Notes: a model not told the origin generated them from the letters alone. 64,000 nucleotides of DNA from Bryobacteraceae bacterium (GCA_025055455.1 JANWXD010000007.1:1-64000); one strand, 5' to 3'; shown: positions 38,812-47,860, numbered from the stretch's first letter. Translations and numbers: made by a program.

Positions 38812-39828
38812 TCAAGCCAGCACGGGCTCCGGAAGGCCGAGTTTGACGTACCAGGGCTTGGCGGCCTTGATGGCGTCGTTGACGGCGTTGATGTTGCGCA
38901 CCCCGTCCTTGGTGAGCCAGTCTTCGAGCGCTTTGACCCCCTTTTGCGCGTACACAGGGATACCGTCCTTCCAGGTGGCGCGGCCGCACAGCACGCCAGA
39001 GAAATCCACGCCCGCTTCGGCCGCCAGATGCAGAGACTCGACAAACTGCTGGTTGCTGACGCCCGCGCTCAAGTAAATGAATGGCTTCGTGGCAGCGGCC
39101 GCAGCCCGGCGGTAGTGGTCGAGCGCCTCGGATTTGGAGTATGCTTTCTGACCCTTGTAGACGGACGTGCCTTCGACGTACTCCGTGTTGACTGGAATCT
39201 CGACTTTGAGCACGTCGACATGGTAGTGCGGCTTGGAGAACTCCTCCATGCTCCGCGCCACCACCTCGGGCTTGATCTTGGCGTACTCGAAGCTCTTCTC
39301 GTCTCCCCCCTTGGGGTCGTAGCCGACAAACTCCAAAAAGAACGGGATTTCGTAAGCCAGGCACTCGGCGCCGACGCGTTCCACAAAGGCGTGCTTGATG
39401 TCGTTGATCCGGGCGTCTTCGAACGGCGTGTAGTACATGAGAATCTTGACGGCGTTGGCGCCCCAGTCCACGATGCGCTTCACAGAGACATGCGGGAGCA
39501 GGTCTGGCAAGCGACCTGGCTGCGTATTGTCATAGCCGCTCTTTTCGTATGCCAGAAGCAGACCGCAACTCTTGGCCCGAGCTTTGGCCGCTTCGAGGCC
39601 GAATTCCGGATCGAGCAAGATCGCGCTGGCGTACGGCGTCAGCACCTTCGCCACCGCGGTCTTGAATTCGGCCATCATCTCCGGCGTGACTTCCTTTTTG
39701 TCGATGCCCTTGGCGGCCGCGATCGACTTTTGCAGACTGCCGCGCTGGTCCATGGCGGCGGCGGCAATGATCCCGTTGCCCGTCGCCAGGGCTTTCATGT
39801 GCCTGATCTTACCTTCAGAAAGTTTCAT
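38812..39828 (-). CDS. lacD: tagatose 1,6-bisphosphate aldolase (LacD-like)
   Basis: A 338-residue class I aldolase. Family signature AAAAMDQRGSLQKSIAAAKG near the start, LLDPEFGL, then VDVLKVEIPVN with the Schiff-base lysine, and YLSAGVSNQQF near the end of the barrel. LacD enzymes split tagatose-1,6-bisphosphate; close relatives act on other ketohexose bisphosphates. A strong AAGGAG precedes the ATG. The gene is alone between two intergenic gaps; I see nothing in the 208-base gap 38604..38811. Confidence 0.87.
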   Translation of the reverse strand: MKLSEGKIRHMKALATGNGIIAAAAMDQRGSLQKSIAAAKGIDKKEVTPEMMAEFKTAVAKVLTPYASAILLDPEFGLEAAKARAKSCGLLLAYEKSGYDNTQPGRLPDLLPHVSVKRIVDWGANAVKILMYYTPFEDARINDIKHAFVERVGAECLAYEIPFFLEFVGYDPKGGDEKSFEYAKIKPEVVARSMEEFSKPHYHVDVLKVEIPVNTEYVEGTSVYKGQKAYSKSEALDHYRRAAAAATKPFIYLSAGVSNQQFVESLHLAAEAGVDFSGVLCGRATWKDGIPVYAQKGVKALEDWLTKDGVRNINAVNDAIKAAKPWYVKLGLPEPVLA

Positions 39829-39886
39829 GCGCCACTCCTTATGAGTTCCCCTAGGAAGTACCAGCTTCAGTATACCGCGCCGAGCG

Positions 39887-40876
39887 CTAGCACTCCGCCT
39901 CGACCACGGCGGGGGTGCGGGCGACCCACCGTGCCACCCGCCGGTGCCAGGCCCGGGCCCTTGCGGCGTCGCGAAGAATTTGAGTCTTCAAAGCCGCGAC
40001 GCTTTCGAATTTGCGTTCGTCCCGGAGCCGGCGGAGGAATTCAACGCGGAGGCGGCGCGGCGGAGCGCCCTCGAGGCCGTCGAGCAAGTAGCTTTCGACG
40101 GACAGGTCCTTGCCTCCGAACGTGGGTCGGTAGCCGACGTTCGTCACGGACGGCCACCTCGTGCCGGTGTCGCGATCCAGCGTTTCGGTGACATACACGC
40201 CGGTTGCGGGCAGCACTTGCCCTTCGGGCCGGAGGTTCAGCGTCGGGACGGTCTGGGCGGCGCCGACGCCGTGGCCCGGCACGACGTCCCCTTCCAGGAA
40301 ATGAGGCCGCTCCAGCAAACGCGCGGCCAGCAGCACCTGGCCGGATTGGATCAGGCGGCGGATCTCGCTGCTCGAGATCATCCGGCCGCGGAATTGCACC
40401 GGCGGCACGACTTCCGTCTCGAAACCGTAGCGCTCCCCGAGGCGGCGCAGCACCTCGACATCTCCGGACTGCCGGTAGCCGAAGCGGAAATTGCTGCCCA
40501 CCAGGACAGCGCGCACGTTCAGCCGCTCCCGCAAGACGTAACGGGCGAACTCCTCGGGCGACAACTGCGCGATTTCGGGTCCGAACGGCAGGATCAGGAC
40601 CTGGTCAATGCCCTCTTGCGCCATGAGGCCGCAACGCTCCTCGGGGGTGGTCAGCAATCGCGGAGCGCGGTCGGGGGCGACGACCTTGGCGGGATGCGGA
40701 TCGAACGTGAGTGCGGCGGCCTTCCAACCCCGCTCCCGCGCCCGCTCGACCACGCGCCGGAGGATCCGGCGATGCCCAGCGTGGACGCCGTCGAAGTTGC
40801 CGATGCTGAGAGCGCACGGACCGAAGTCTGGTCCCACTTCCGCTAAACTTCGGCAGACGTGCACGGCCGGCGACAT
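39887..40876 (-). CDS. ribF: bifunctional riboflavin kinase / FAD synthetase
   Basis: A 329-residue two-domain enzyme making FMN then FAD. The N-terminal nucleotidyltransferase has SIGNFDGVHAGHRRILRRV (HxGH motif) and the SSSEIRRLIQSGQ motif. The C-terminal flavokinase has VVPGHGVGAAQTVPTLNL and GVYVTETLDR. It overlaps the MBL gene by one base and lies downstream of it. truB is often its neighbour but sits about 14 kb away here. Confidence 0.96.
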   Translation of the reverse strand: MSPAVHVCRSLAEVGPDFGPCALSIGNFDGVHAGHRRILRRVVERARERGWKAAALTFDPHPAKVVAPDRAPRLLTTPEERCGLMAQEGIDQVLILPFGPEIAQLSPEEFARYVLRERLNVRAVLVGSNFRFGYRQSGDVEVLRRLGERYGFETEVVPPVQFRGRMISSSEIRRLIQSGQVLLAARLLERPHFLEGDVVPGHGVGAAQTVPTLNLRPEGQVLPATGVYVTETLDRDTGTRWPSVTNVGYRPTFGGKDLSVESYLLDGLEGAPPRRLRVEFLRRLRDERKFESVAALKTQILRDAARARAWHRRVARWVARTPAVVEAEC

Positions 40877-41655
40877 CAGTCTTCCTCCACGACGATCTCC
40901 AGCCCGTCGTAGGCCAGATACACGCCCGGCGGCAGTTCCCGTTGGGTAGCTTCGTGCGGCAGATCGTGACAGATGTGCGTGAAGAACGTGCGCGCCGGAC
41001 GGAGGCGCTCGACGTATTGCAGCGAGCGTTCCAGCGTGGAATGCGTCGGGTGCGGACGGCGGCGCAGGGCGTCCAGGAACAGCACGTCCAGACCGTGGAG
41101 CTTCTCGAGCGAGTCCTCAGGGATCTCGCTGTGGTCGGTCAGATAGGCCGCCCGCCCGAAGCGGAACCCGTAGACCGTCGCGCGGCCGTGGAAGACCGGT
41201 ACGGGCGTGAACTGGCGCCCGAACAACTCGAAAGCCGAGCCGTCGAGGGCGTGCAGTTCCAACTGGGGCACCTGCGATTCACACTCCCGGGTGTCGAAGA
41301 TGTAGTCGAAGCGGCGGCGGATGGCGGCAAGGGTCTCCGCGGAGCCGTACACCGGGATGCTCGCTTTCTGGCGGAAATTGAAGGGCCGCACGTCGTCCAG
41401 GCCCATGATGTGATCGGCGTGGGCGTGGGTGAACAGGATGGCGTCCAGCCGCTCCAGGCCGGCACGGAGGGCTTGCAAGCGGAAGTCCGGCGTGGTGTCG
41501 ATCAGGACGCAACGTCCGGCGTAGCGCAGCAGGATCGAGGGCCGGAGGCGGTTGTCGCGGGGGTCGTCCGAGCAGCAGACCGGGCAGCGGCAGCCCACCG
41601 TGGGCACGCCCACACTGGTGCCGGAGCCGAGCACGGTGATGCGGAGCGATCCCAT
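40876..41655 (-). CDS. metallo-beta-lactamase-fold hydrolase (PhnP-like)
   Basis: A 259-residue MBL-fold enzyme. GSGTSVGVPTVGCRCPVC at the start contains the Cys-rich insertion of the PhnP family. The metal site is THAHADHIMGLDDVRPFNF, and later ligand motifs are YLTDHSEIPE and FTHICHDL. PhnP hydrolyses cyclic phosphodiesters in phosphonate breakdown; related proteins include tRNase Z-like enzymes. No phn genes are present, so a general phosphodiesterase role is more likely. It is coupled to ribF by a one-base overlap. Confidence 0.88.
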   Translation of the reverse strand: MGSLRITVLGSGTSVGVPTVGCRCPVCCSDDPRDNRLRPSILLRYAGRCVLIDTTPDFRLQALRAGLERLDAILFTHAHADHIMGLDDVRPFNFRQKASIPVYGSAETLAAIRRRFDYIFDTRECESQVPQLELHALDGSAFELFGRQFTPVPVFHGRATVYGFRFGRAAYLTDHSEIPEDSLEKLHGLDVLFLDALRRRPHPTHSTLERSLQYVERLRPARTFFTHICHDLPHEATQRELPPGVYLAYDGLEIVVEED

Positions 41656-41665
41656 CGCCGAGCGC

Positions 41666-41989
41666 TTAGCCTTGCCGCTTGCGGCTCTCCTCGAACGCCT
41701 GCACGTAGCGAAAGCGGAGCTCGGTCACCGAGTTGTCCAGCAGGCGCTGCTCCTCCCAGGTGAGGTTGCCCTTGGTCTTTTCCTGCAGCATGGCCAGCAG
41801 GTCGATGGCGTGGCGCGCCGCTTCCAAGTTGGGCTTGGGGGGCTCCTGGTCCTCGCCTCCGCCGAGCAGGCCCAGGTGCATCTCCGCTTGCAAGCGCAGG
41901 GATAGAGTGAGCCACTCGAAGGTGGCGGGCGGCGTCGGCGCGGCCGCTTCGGCGTCTTGGGCAACCGGTGTGTCCGGAGCGTCGCTCAT
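41666..41989 (-). CDS. DUF1844 domain protein
   Basis: A 107-residue protein with the DUF1844 core: FEWLTLSLRLQAEMHLGLLG and LEAARHAIDLLAMLQEKTKGNLTWEEQRLLDNSVTEL. The N-terminus is Ala/Pro rich and disordered. The function is unknown. It is 10 bases upstream of the MBL gene, so it probably starts that operon. On its strand a TACAAT element (42003-41998) ends 8 bases before the ATG, again close to leaderless. Confidence 0.9.
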   Translation of the reverse strand: MSDAPDTPVAQDAEAAAPTPPATFEWLTLSLRLQAEMHLGLLGGGEDQEPPKPNLEAARHAIDLLAMLQEKTKGNLTWEEQRLLDNSVTELRFRYVQAFEESRKRQG

Positions 41990-42039
41990 CGCTTTTAATT
42001 GTATCCTGAGCCCGGCCGGCGCTTGACCGGAAGGGTGGC

Positions 42040-42077
42040 GGTATGTAATTATTCACTACAATGAATAAAGATTCGGC
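42040..42077 (+). promoter_or_regulatory. probable ArgR operator (two ARG boxes) at the argF start
   Basis: Two 18-bp sites match the ARG box pattern (TGAAT-4 W-ATTCA core). Site 1 (42040-42057) keeps 11 of the 14 core bases, with a perfect right half ATTCA and AATT centre. Site 2 (42060-42077) has TGAAT AAAG ATTC, missing one W and the last A. They are 2 bases apart, like the paired boxes of known ArgR operators, and stand in AT-rich sequence inside a GC-rich genome. A TACAAT element (42057-42062) lies between them. Confidence 0.6.
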
Positions 42078-43032
42078 GGCCCCGCTCCGGCGGTCACGCT
42101 ATTCGGCGGACCGCGCCGCCTTGTGGAAACTGCCGGGACGGGATCTGACCCAGGATCTGGATCTGAGCGCCCGCGAGCTGTCCTATTTGCTCGATTTGGC
42201 GGCGCGGGTCAAGCAGGACCCGGCGCCGTTCGCCACCGCGCTGGCGGGCCGCTACTTGAGCCTGCTGTTCGAGAAGCCGTCGCTCCGCACCCGGCTCACC
42301 TTCGAGCTGGCCATCAAGCAACTGGGGGGCGATGCGGTGCTGACCACTGGGCCGATCGGAGACCGGGAACCGCTCAAGGACGTCGCGCGCAATCTGGACC
42401 GCTGGACCCACGGCATCGTGGCGCGCACGTTCTCGCAAGCGACCATCGAGGAGCTGGCGCGGTGGTCGCGCGTTCCGGTCATCAACGCTCTCAGCGACCG
42501 CTACCACCCCTGCCAGGCGCTCGCCGACATGCTGACCCTGAAGGAGTGTTTCGGCCGGCTGGAAGGACTGAAGCTGGCTTTCGTCGGCGACGGCAACAAC
42601 GTGGCGCATTCGCTGCTGTTGACCGGCGCACGATTGGGAGTGCACGTGGCCGTGGCCACCCCGGCTGGCTACGAACCGTCCGCGGCGATCGTCGAAGAAG
42701 CGCGCCGGCACGCGGCGCCGGGCGTGCGTATCACCGTCACCCACGATGCGGCGGAGGCGGTTCGCGGCGCGGATGCTGTTTACACGGACGTTTGGACCAG
42801 CATGGGCCAGGAGGCCGAATCGGAGCAGCGGCGTCGGGACTTCCGTGACTACCAAGTGGACGAGAACCTGTTTGCCTTAGCCAAGCGCTCGGCGGTGTTC
42901 ATGCACTGCTTGCCCTCCAAGCGGGGCGAGGAGGTCACCGACGCGGTCATCGAATCGGAGCGCTCGGTGGTGTTCGACCAAGCTGAAAACCGGCTCCACG
43001 CGCAAAAAGCGCTGCTGCTCATGCTGCTCTGA
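42061..43032 (+). CDS. argF: ornithine carbamoyltransferase
   Basis: A 323-residue transcarbamylase that makes citrulline from ornithine and carbamoyl phosphate. The carbamoyl-phosphate loop is FEKPSLRTRLTFE. Later come RTFSQATIEELA, LSDRYHPCQALADMLT and FMHCLPSKRGEEVTDAVIE with the catalytic Cys. Relative to the family it carries an extra N-terminus of about 20 residues. If the TACAAT at 42057 is a promoter element, the ATG at 42061 would lie upstream of the transcript start and a TTG at 42121 would give the usual length. First gene of argF-argG-argH-argR. Confidence 0.95.
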   Translation: MNKDSAAPLRRSRYSADRAALWKLPGRDLTQDLDLSARELSYLLDLAARVKQDPAPFATALAGRYLSLLFEKPSLRTRLTFELAIKQLGGDAVLTTGPIGDREPLKDVARNLDRWTHGIVARTFSQATIEELARWSRVPVINALSDRYHPCQALADMLTLKECFGRLEGLKLAFVGDGNNVAHSLLLTGARLGVHVAVATPAGYEPSAAIVEEARRHAAPGVRITVTHDAAEAVRGADAVYTDVWTSMGQEAESEQRRRDFRDYQVDENLFALAKRSAVFMHCLPSKRGEEVTDAVIESERSVVFDQAENRLHAQKALLLMLL

Positions 43033-43050
43033 GCCGCGCCAGCTGCGCGC

Positions 43051-43056
43051 TACAAT
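43051..43056 (+). promoter_or_regulatory. -10 element (GCTACAAT) for possible argG leaderless start
   Basis: TACAAT ends 8 bases before the argG ATG at 43065, in the 32-base argF-argG gap. It could give argGHR a second promoter. Confidence 0.4.
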
Positions 43057-43064
43057 GCGGACTT

Positions 43065-44279
43065 ATGACACGACCCAAGAAAGTGGCGCTGGCCTACTCC
43101 GGCGGCTTAGACACCTCCATCATCATTCCTTGGCTCAAGGAAAATTACGGCTGTGAGGTCGTGGCCGTGTGCGGCAACATTGGCCAAGGCGACGAAGAGC
43201 TGGCCGGCCTGGAGGAGAAGGCGCGCCGGACCGGCGCTTCCGAAGTCTATGTGGAGGATCTGCGGGAAGAGTTCGTGTCGGAGTATCTGTGGCGGCTCGT
43301 CCGGGCCGGCGCGGTCTACGAGCACAAATACCTGCTCGGCACCTCCATTGCCCGTCCCCTACTAGCCAAGACGCAGGTGGAAGTAGCGCGCCGCACCGGC
43401 TGCGACGCCCTCGCCCATGGTTGCACGGGAAAAGGCAACGATCAGGTGCGGTTCGAGCTGGCCTACAAAGCGCTGGCGCCGGACCTTCCCGTCATTGCGC
43501 CGTGGCGGGAATGGGAGATCCGTTCCCGAGAGGACGCTCTCGCGTATGCGGCGCGGCACAACGTGCCCGTAGCGGCGACGGCCACCAAGATCTACAGCCG
43601 GGACCGCAACCTCTGGCACATCTCTCACGAGGGCGGCGCGCTCGAAGATCCGCAGAAGGCCGCACCGGACGACGTCTGGATGCTCACGCGCAGTCCCCGG
43701 GAAGCGCCGGACGTGCCCGCCGAGGTGACGATCGGCTTCCGCGAAGGAAGGCCCGTTTCGGTCAACGGGCAGCACTTCCCCTCGGCGGTCACTCTACTTG
43801 AGACGCTCAACCGGCTGGGCGGCGAACACGGCGTGGGGCGGGTGGATCTGGTGGAGAACCGCTTCGTGGGCATGAAGTCCCGCGGCTGCTACGAAACGCC
43901 GGGCGGGACGCTGATCCTGGCGGCGCACCGCGAACTGGAGGCGCTGACGCTCGACCGGACCACGCTGCACTACAAACAGAAGCTCTCCGTGGACTACGCG
44001 GAGCTCGTCTACAACGGGTTTTGGTTCACTCCGCTCCGTGAAGCGCTGGATGCCTTCTTTGCCGAGGTCAGCCGCCCCGTGACCGGGGAAGTGACGCTGC
44101 GGCTGTACAAGGGCAATGTCGAGCCCGTGTCACGCTCCTCGCCGTACTCGCTCTATTCCTTGGACATCGCAAGCTTCACCATGGGCGCGGACTACGACCA
44201 GAAAGACGCCCAGGGCTTCATCAACTTGATCGGGCTGCCGATTCGCCTCCGGGCGGCTCTGGGGCAACGGAGCGCATGA
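43065..44279 (+). CDS. argG: argininosuccinate synthase
   Basis: A 404-residue enzyme that joins citrulline and aspartate with ATP. It has the N-type ATP pyrophosphatase P-loop ALAYSGGLDTSIIIPWL, then VAVCGNIGQGDE and HGCTGKGNDQVRFEL. The C-terminal YNGFWFTPLREALDAF segment is typical. Length is normal. The stop overlaps argH by ATGA, so the two proteins are made together. Second gene of the arg operon; likely controlled by the ARG boxes upstream of argF, or by the internal promoter element at 43051. Confidence 0.98.
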   Translation: MTRPKKVALAYSGGLDTSIIIPWLKENYGCEVVAVCGNIGQGDEELAGLEEKARRTGASEVYVEDLREEFVSEYLWRLVRAGAVYEHKYLLGTSIARPLLAKTQVEVARRTGCDALAHGCTGKGNDQVRFELAYKALAPDLPVIAPWREWEIRSREDALAYAARHNVPVAATATKIYSRDRNLWHISHEGGALEDPQKAAPDDVWMLTRSPREAPDVPAEVTIGFREGRPVSVNGQHFPSAVTLLETLNRLGGEHGVGRVDLVENRFVGMKSRGCYETPGGTLILAAHRELEALTLDRTTLHYKQKLSVDYAELVYNGFWFTPLREALDAFFAEVSRPVTGEVTLRLYKGNVEPVSRSSPYSLYSLDIASFTMGADYDQKDAQGFINLIGLPIRLRAALGQRSA

Positions 44280-45658
44280 AACTCTGGGGCGGGCGGTTCG
44301 AGCGGGCTCCCTCGGAGCTTTTCGAGCGATTCTCCGAGTCGCTGAGCTTCGACCGCCGCTTGCTCGAGGCGGACATCCGGGGCTCGCAGGCGTGGGCTCG
44401 CGCGTTGGAGCGGGCAGGGATTCTGACGGTGGCTGAACGCGAGACGCTCGTTCGCGCCCTGGAGGAGATCGCGGCGGAGGCCCGCCAGCCGGGGTTTTTC
44501 GACGGCGCCGCCGACGAGGACGTCCACACTCTGGTCATCCGCAAGCTGCGAGAGAAGGCCGGGGAGCTGGCGGGCAAGATGCACACCGGCCGCAGCCGCA
44601 ACGAGCAGGTCTCGCTCGACACACGGCTCTGGCTCCGGCAGGAGATCGGCCACCACCAGAACCGGCTGGCGGCCCTCATGGGAAGCTTGCTCGCGCTGGC
44701 GCGGCGGTACCCGGACGCGATCCTGCCCGGATTCACCCACCTGCGCCGCGCGCAAGCGGTGCTCTGGCCGCACTACTTGCTGGCCTACTTCGAGATGTTT
44801 TTTCGCGACTGGCAGCGGTTGGCGGCGGCGCGGCGTGCCGCCGGGGCGATGCCGCTAGGTTCGGGCGCCCTGGCCGGCAGCGGCTTGCCCATCGATCGGG
44901 CCCAGATCGCACGGGAGCTGGGCTTCGACGAGCTCACGCGCAACAGCATGGACGCCGCTTCGGACCGCGACTTTGCCCTGGATTTTCTCCACGCGGCGTG
45001 TTTGGCCATGCTCCACTTGAGCCGCCTCGCCGAGGATTGGATCCTCTATTCGAGCGAAGAGTTCGGCTGGCTGGAGCTTGCCGATGAAGTGACCAGCGGC
45101 TCCAGCTTGATGCCGCAGAAGAAGAATCCCGACGCGCTCGAACTGGTCCGAGGAAAGTGCGGCCGCGTGCTGGGAAGTTACGTCTCCCTCGTTGCGACGC
45201 TCAAAGGGCTGCCCATGACTTACAATCGCGACATGCAGGAGGACAAGGAGCGGCTGTTCGATGCCTCCGACACGCTCGGCGCCTGCTTGGAAATGACGCG
45301 GGCCGTCGCGGACTCGGCGCGGCTGAATCCGGAGAGAACCGCCGAGGCGGCGCGTCAGAGTTGGGTAGTGGCGACGGATTTGGCCGAGGCCTTGGCCAGA
45401 TCGGGCGTTCCCTTCGAGCGAGCGCACACACTCGTGGGCCGGCTGGTTCTGGAAAGCCTGCGCAGCGGCCGGCGGCCGGCGGATTGGACCCCGGAGGCGC
45501 TGGCTGCCTTCGCTCCGGAATTTGCGCCGGAGATGGCGCGCCTGCTGCGTCCCGAGGAGGGTCTAAAAACGCGGGAGATTCCGGGGGGGACCGGTCCGGC
45601 GGCGGTCGCTGCCGCGCTGGATGAGGCGGCACGCCGATTGCGGGAGCTCGGAACATGA
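44276..45658 (+). CDS. argH: argininosuccinate lyase
   Basis: A 460-residue fumarase-superfamily enzyme releasing arginine and fumarate. The signature GSSLMPQKKNPDALE is complete, with the catalytic Ser in its loop. MKLWGGRFER is the usual start. HTGRSRNEQVSLDTRLWLRQEI and the last helix segment are typical. Overlap with argG (ATGA) and with argR (ATGA) shows tight translational coupling. Confidence 0.98.
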   Translation: MKLWGGRFERAPSELFERFSESLSFDRRLLEADIRGSQAWARALERAGILTVAERETLVRALEEIAAEARQPGFFDGAADEDVHTLVIRKLREKAGELAGKMHTGRSRNEQVSLDTRLWLRQEIGHHQNRLAALMGSLLALARRYPDAILPGFTHLRRAQAVLWPHYLLAYFEMFFRDWQRLAAARRAAGAMPLGSGALAGSGLPIDRAQIARELGFDELTRNSMDAASDRDFALDFLHAACLAMLHLSRLAEDWILYSSEEFGWLELADEVTSGSSLMPQKKNPDALELVRGKCGRVLGSYVSLVATLKGLPMTYNRDMQEDKERLFDASDTLGACLEMTRAVADSARLNPERTAEAARQSWVVATDLAEALARSGVPFERAHTLVGRLVLESLRSGRRPADWTPEALAAFAPEFAPEMARLLRPEEGLKTREIPGGTGPAAVAAALDEAARRLRELGT

Positions 45659-46095
45659 CGAAGAGTTACCGGCACGGCCAAATTCTGAAATTGATCCGCA
45701 GCAAGAACATCCATACGCAGGAGGAACTGGCGCGGGAGCTCGAGCGGCTGGGCATCCGGACCACGCAGGTGACGCTGTCGCGCGACATTCGCGAGCTCGG
45801 GTTGGCCAAGACGCCGGACGGCTACCGGCAGATCGCACTGGAGCCCGGCCGTCCGTCTCTGGCGGCAATCGCCCCGGAGTTCCTTCAGGACGTCCGCATC
45901 GCCCAGAACCTGGTGGTGCTCAAGACCTCGCCCGCCAATGCGGCGCCGCTGGCGGCGGCCATCGATCAGGAGAATTGGCCCGAAGTCGTGGGCACGATCG
46001 CCGGAGACGACACCGTGCTCGTGATCAGTTCGGACAAGCGGGCCGCGGAAGCCGTCCGCAAGAAAATGATGCGCTACCTTGCGGTGCTGGGCTGA
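45655..46095 (+). CDS. argR: arginine repressor ArgR
   Basis: A 146-residue ArgR/AhrC regulator. The N-terminal winged helix (about 1-70) has ILKLIRSKNIHTQEELARELER and TQVTLSRDIRELGLAK. The C-terminal arginine-binding and hexamerisation part has the GTIAGDDTVLVIS motif, in which the Asp pair contacts arginine. It ends the arg operon, overlapping argH by ATGA. It probably represses its own operon through the ARG-box pair at 42040. Confidence 0.96.
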   Translation: MTKSYRHGQILKLIRSKNIHTQEELARELERLGIRTTQVTLSRDIRELGLAKTPDGYRQIALEPGRPSLAAIAPEFLQDVRIAQNLVVLKTSPANAAPLAAAIDQENWPEVVGTIAGDDTVLVISSDKRAAEAVRKKMMRYLAVLG

Positions 46096-46194
46096 GAACC
46101 GGCCGCCCTGCCGTGCGAAGGTCTGCGCTTCGATCCAGCTCGGTGAGAGGTGTGCTGCACTAGGCCTCAGATCTCGGCGACCCGTGGGGGCTCA

Positions 46195-46203
46195 TGCTAT
46201 CTT
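46195..46203 (+). promoter_or_regulatory. extended -10 element (TGCTATCTT) placed for a leaderless transcript
   Basis: TGC-TATCTT ends 6 bases before the phosphomannomutase ATG at 46210, so +1 would be the start codon. Confidence 0.5.
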
Positions 46204-46209
46204 CGGGAT

Positions 46210-47565
46210 ATGCTGAAGCCGACCATCTTCCGCGAGTACGATATCCGGGGCATTGCGGAAACGGAGCTGCGCAGCGCCGACGTCGAGGATCTGGGGCGGG
46301 CCATCGGCACGTACCTGCGGCGCCACGCGGGTACGCAAATCAACCTCGGGCGCGACTGCCGCCTCAGTTCCAAACGCCTCCGCGACGCGCTGGTCCAGGG
46401 CCTGCTCGCAAGTGGATGTCACGTCACCGACCTGGGCGTGATCCCGACGCCGCTGCTGTATTTCTCCGTGTTTCACCTGAAGGCGGAAGGCGGCGTGATG
46501 ATCACAGGAAGCCACAATCCGCCCGAGTACAACGGCTTCAAAGTAATGGCCGGTACGAGCACGATCTACGGTCATCAGATCCAGAAGGTACGGGAAATTT
46601 ACGAAGGGCGGGACTTCGCGGCGGGCGAGGGTTCCGAGCGGAGCTACGACATCGTGACGCCATACGTCGAAGACGTCGCCTCGCGGATCCGGCTCAGTCG
46701 GCGCGTCAAGGTCGTCTTCGATGCTGGTAATGGGACGGCTGGCCCGGTGGTCCATCGCCTCGTCGCAACTCTGGGCTGCGAGGCGGTGGAACTGTTCTTC
46801 GAGATGGACGGCAATTTTCCGAACCACCACCCCGACCCGACGATCGAAAAGAATCTGGAGCCTCTGATCCGCACGGTGGCGGACACCGGGGCCGAGCTCG
46901 GCATCGCCTTCGACGGAGATGCAGACCGCATCGGCGCGGTGGATGAGAAGGGCAACATCATCTGGGGCGATCAGTTGGTGCTCATCTTTGCCCGCGAGAT
47001 TTTGACCCGCAAGCCCGGCGCCACCTTCATCGGCGAGGTCAAGTGTTCCCAGGTCATGTACGACGAGCTGCGCCGCCTGGGAGGCAACCCGATCATGTGG
47101 CGCACCGGCCATTCGCTCATCAAAGCCAAAATGAAGGAGACCAAAGCGGAGCTGGCCGGCGAGATGAGCGGCCACATTTTTTTCGCGGATCGGTACTACG
47201 GCTTCGACGACGCCATTTACGCCGCCTGCCGTTTACTGGAGATCGTCGCCGCCTCCGGGAAGCCCCTCTCGGCTCAGCTCGAAGGCTTGCCCAAAATGGT
47301 CTCGACTCCCGAAATCCGCGTGGACTGCCCGGACGAAGTTAAGTTCGAGGTTGTCGAACGCGTGGCCGAGCACTTCAAGAAGACCCATCAAGTAGTGGAC
47401 GTCGACGGCGTGCGCGTGCTGTTCGACCAGGGATGGGGCCTGGTGCGTGCTTCCAATACGCAGCCCGTTCTGGTGCTGCGGTTCGAGGCGGCCAGCCGGG
47501 AGTTGCTCGAGCAATATCGCCGGCAGGTCGAGGAAGTGCTCGAGCAGGCGCGCGCACGGGTCTGA
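46210..47565 (+). CDS. phosphomannomutase/phosphoglucomutase
   Basis: A 451-residue alpha-D-phosphohexomutase of the AlgC/ManB type. REYDIRGI is at the N-terminus. The phosphoserine loop is GGVMITGSHNPPEYNGFK and the metal loop is AFDGDADRIGAVD. The sugar-binding loop is AELAGEMSGHIFF, and a phosphate-binding RASNTQPVLVLRFEA ends domain 4. It interconverts mannose-6-P and mannose-1-P (or glucose equivalents) for nucleotide-sugar supply, which fits the surface-glycan genes in the window. Start ATG at 46210. It is monocistronic, converging with a small membrane protein. Confidence 0.95.
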   Translation: MLKPTIFREYDIRGIAETELRSADVEDLGRAIGTYLRRHAGTQINLGRDCRLSSKRLRDALVQGLLASGCHVTDLGVIPTPLLYFSVFHLKAEGGVMITGSHNPPEYNGFKVMAGTSTIYGHQIQKVREIYEGRDFAAGEGSERSYDIVTPYVEDVASRIRLSRRVKVVFDAGNGTAGPVVHRLVATLGCEAVELFFEMDGNFPNHHPDPTIEKNLEPLIRTVADTGAELGIAFDGDADRIGAVDEKGNIIWGDQLVLIFAREILTRKPGATFIGEVKCSQVMYDELRRLGGNPIMWRTGHSLIKAKMKETKAELAGEMSGHIFFADRYYGFDDAIYAACRLLEIVAASGKPLSAQLEGLPKMVSTPEIRVDCPDEVKFEVVERVAEHFKKTHQVVDVDGVRVLFDQGWGLVRASNTQPVLVLRFEAASRELLEQYRRQVEEVLEQARARV

Positions 47566-47575
47566 GCGCGCATCG

Positions 47576-47860
47576 TCAGGCCGTAGAGACCGCCACCAGC
47601 GCCGCGAGGTTCCAAAGCGCGAGTACGGCGTAAAACCAAGTCACTCGCTTCAGGAGCGTCAGCCTCCCGCATCGCCAGCAGTACAGCGCCAGACCCACGG
47701 CCGCCAGCTTCACGGCCGCCAGAGCGGCGAGCCGCGAAGGTATCCAATCCAGCAGCAAACGGACCACAGGATTGGCCTCCTCGACTCCATGCGCCAAGAA
47801 AGCGAGCGTGGTAAGCAGATCCAGGGCCTGAAGGTACACGAACTGAAGGAAAACACTCAC
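47576..47860 (-). CDS. small DUF5658-like membrane protein
   Basis: A 94-residue protein with three hydrophobic segments. VSVFLQFVYLQALDLLTTLAFLAHGVEEANPVVRLLL contains the D-x-x-T-T and E-x-N-P pattern seen in DUF5658. A Trp-rich last segment follows. The start is a GTG with AAGG about 8 bases upstream. The frame stays open upstream to an ATG at 47950, but the extra residues are charged and unlike a coding start. It ends 10 bases from the phosphomannomutase stop (convergent). Function unknown. Confidence 0.6.
   Translation of the reverse strand: MSVFLQFVYLQALDLLTTLAFLAHGVEEANPVVRLLLDWIPSRLAALAAVKLAAVGLALYCWRCGRLTLLKRVTWFYAVLALWNLAALVAVSTA

Noticed and set aside
38642-39364. Minus-strand frame partly overlapping the lacD-like gene
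   Set aside because: It is a shifted frame of the aldolase gene plus non-coding sequence; no start or domain supports it.
46096-46209. CGAAG/CTTCG inverted repeat after argR as a terminator
   Set aside because: The stem is only 5 bp and no T-run follows, so it is too weak to call.
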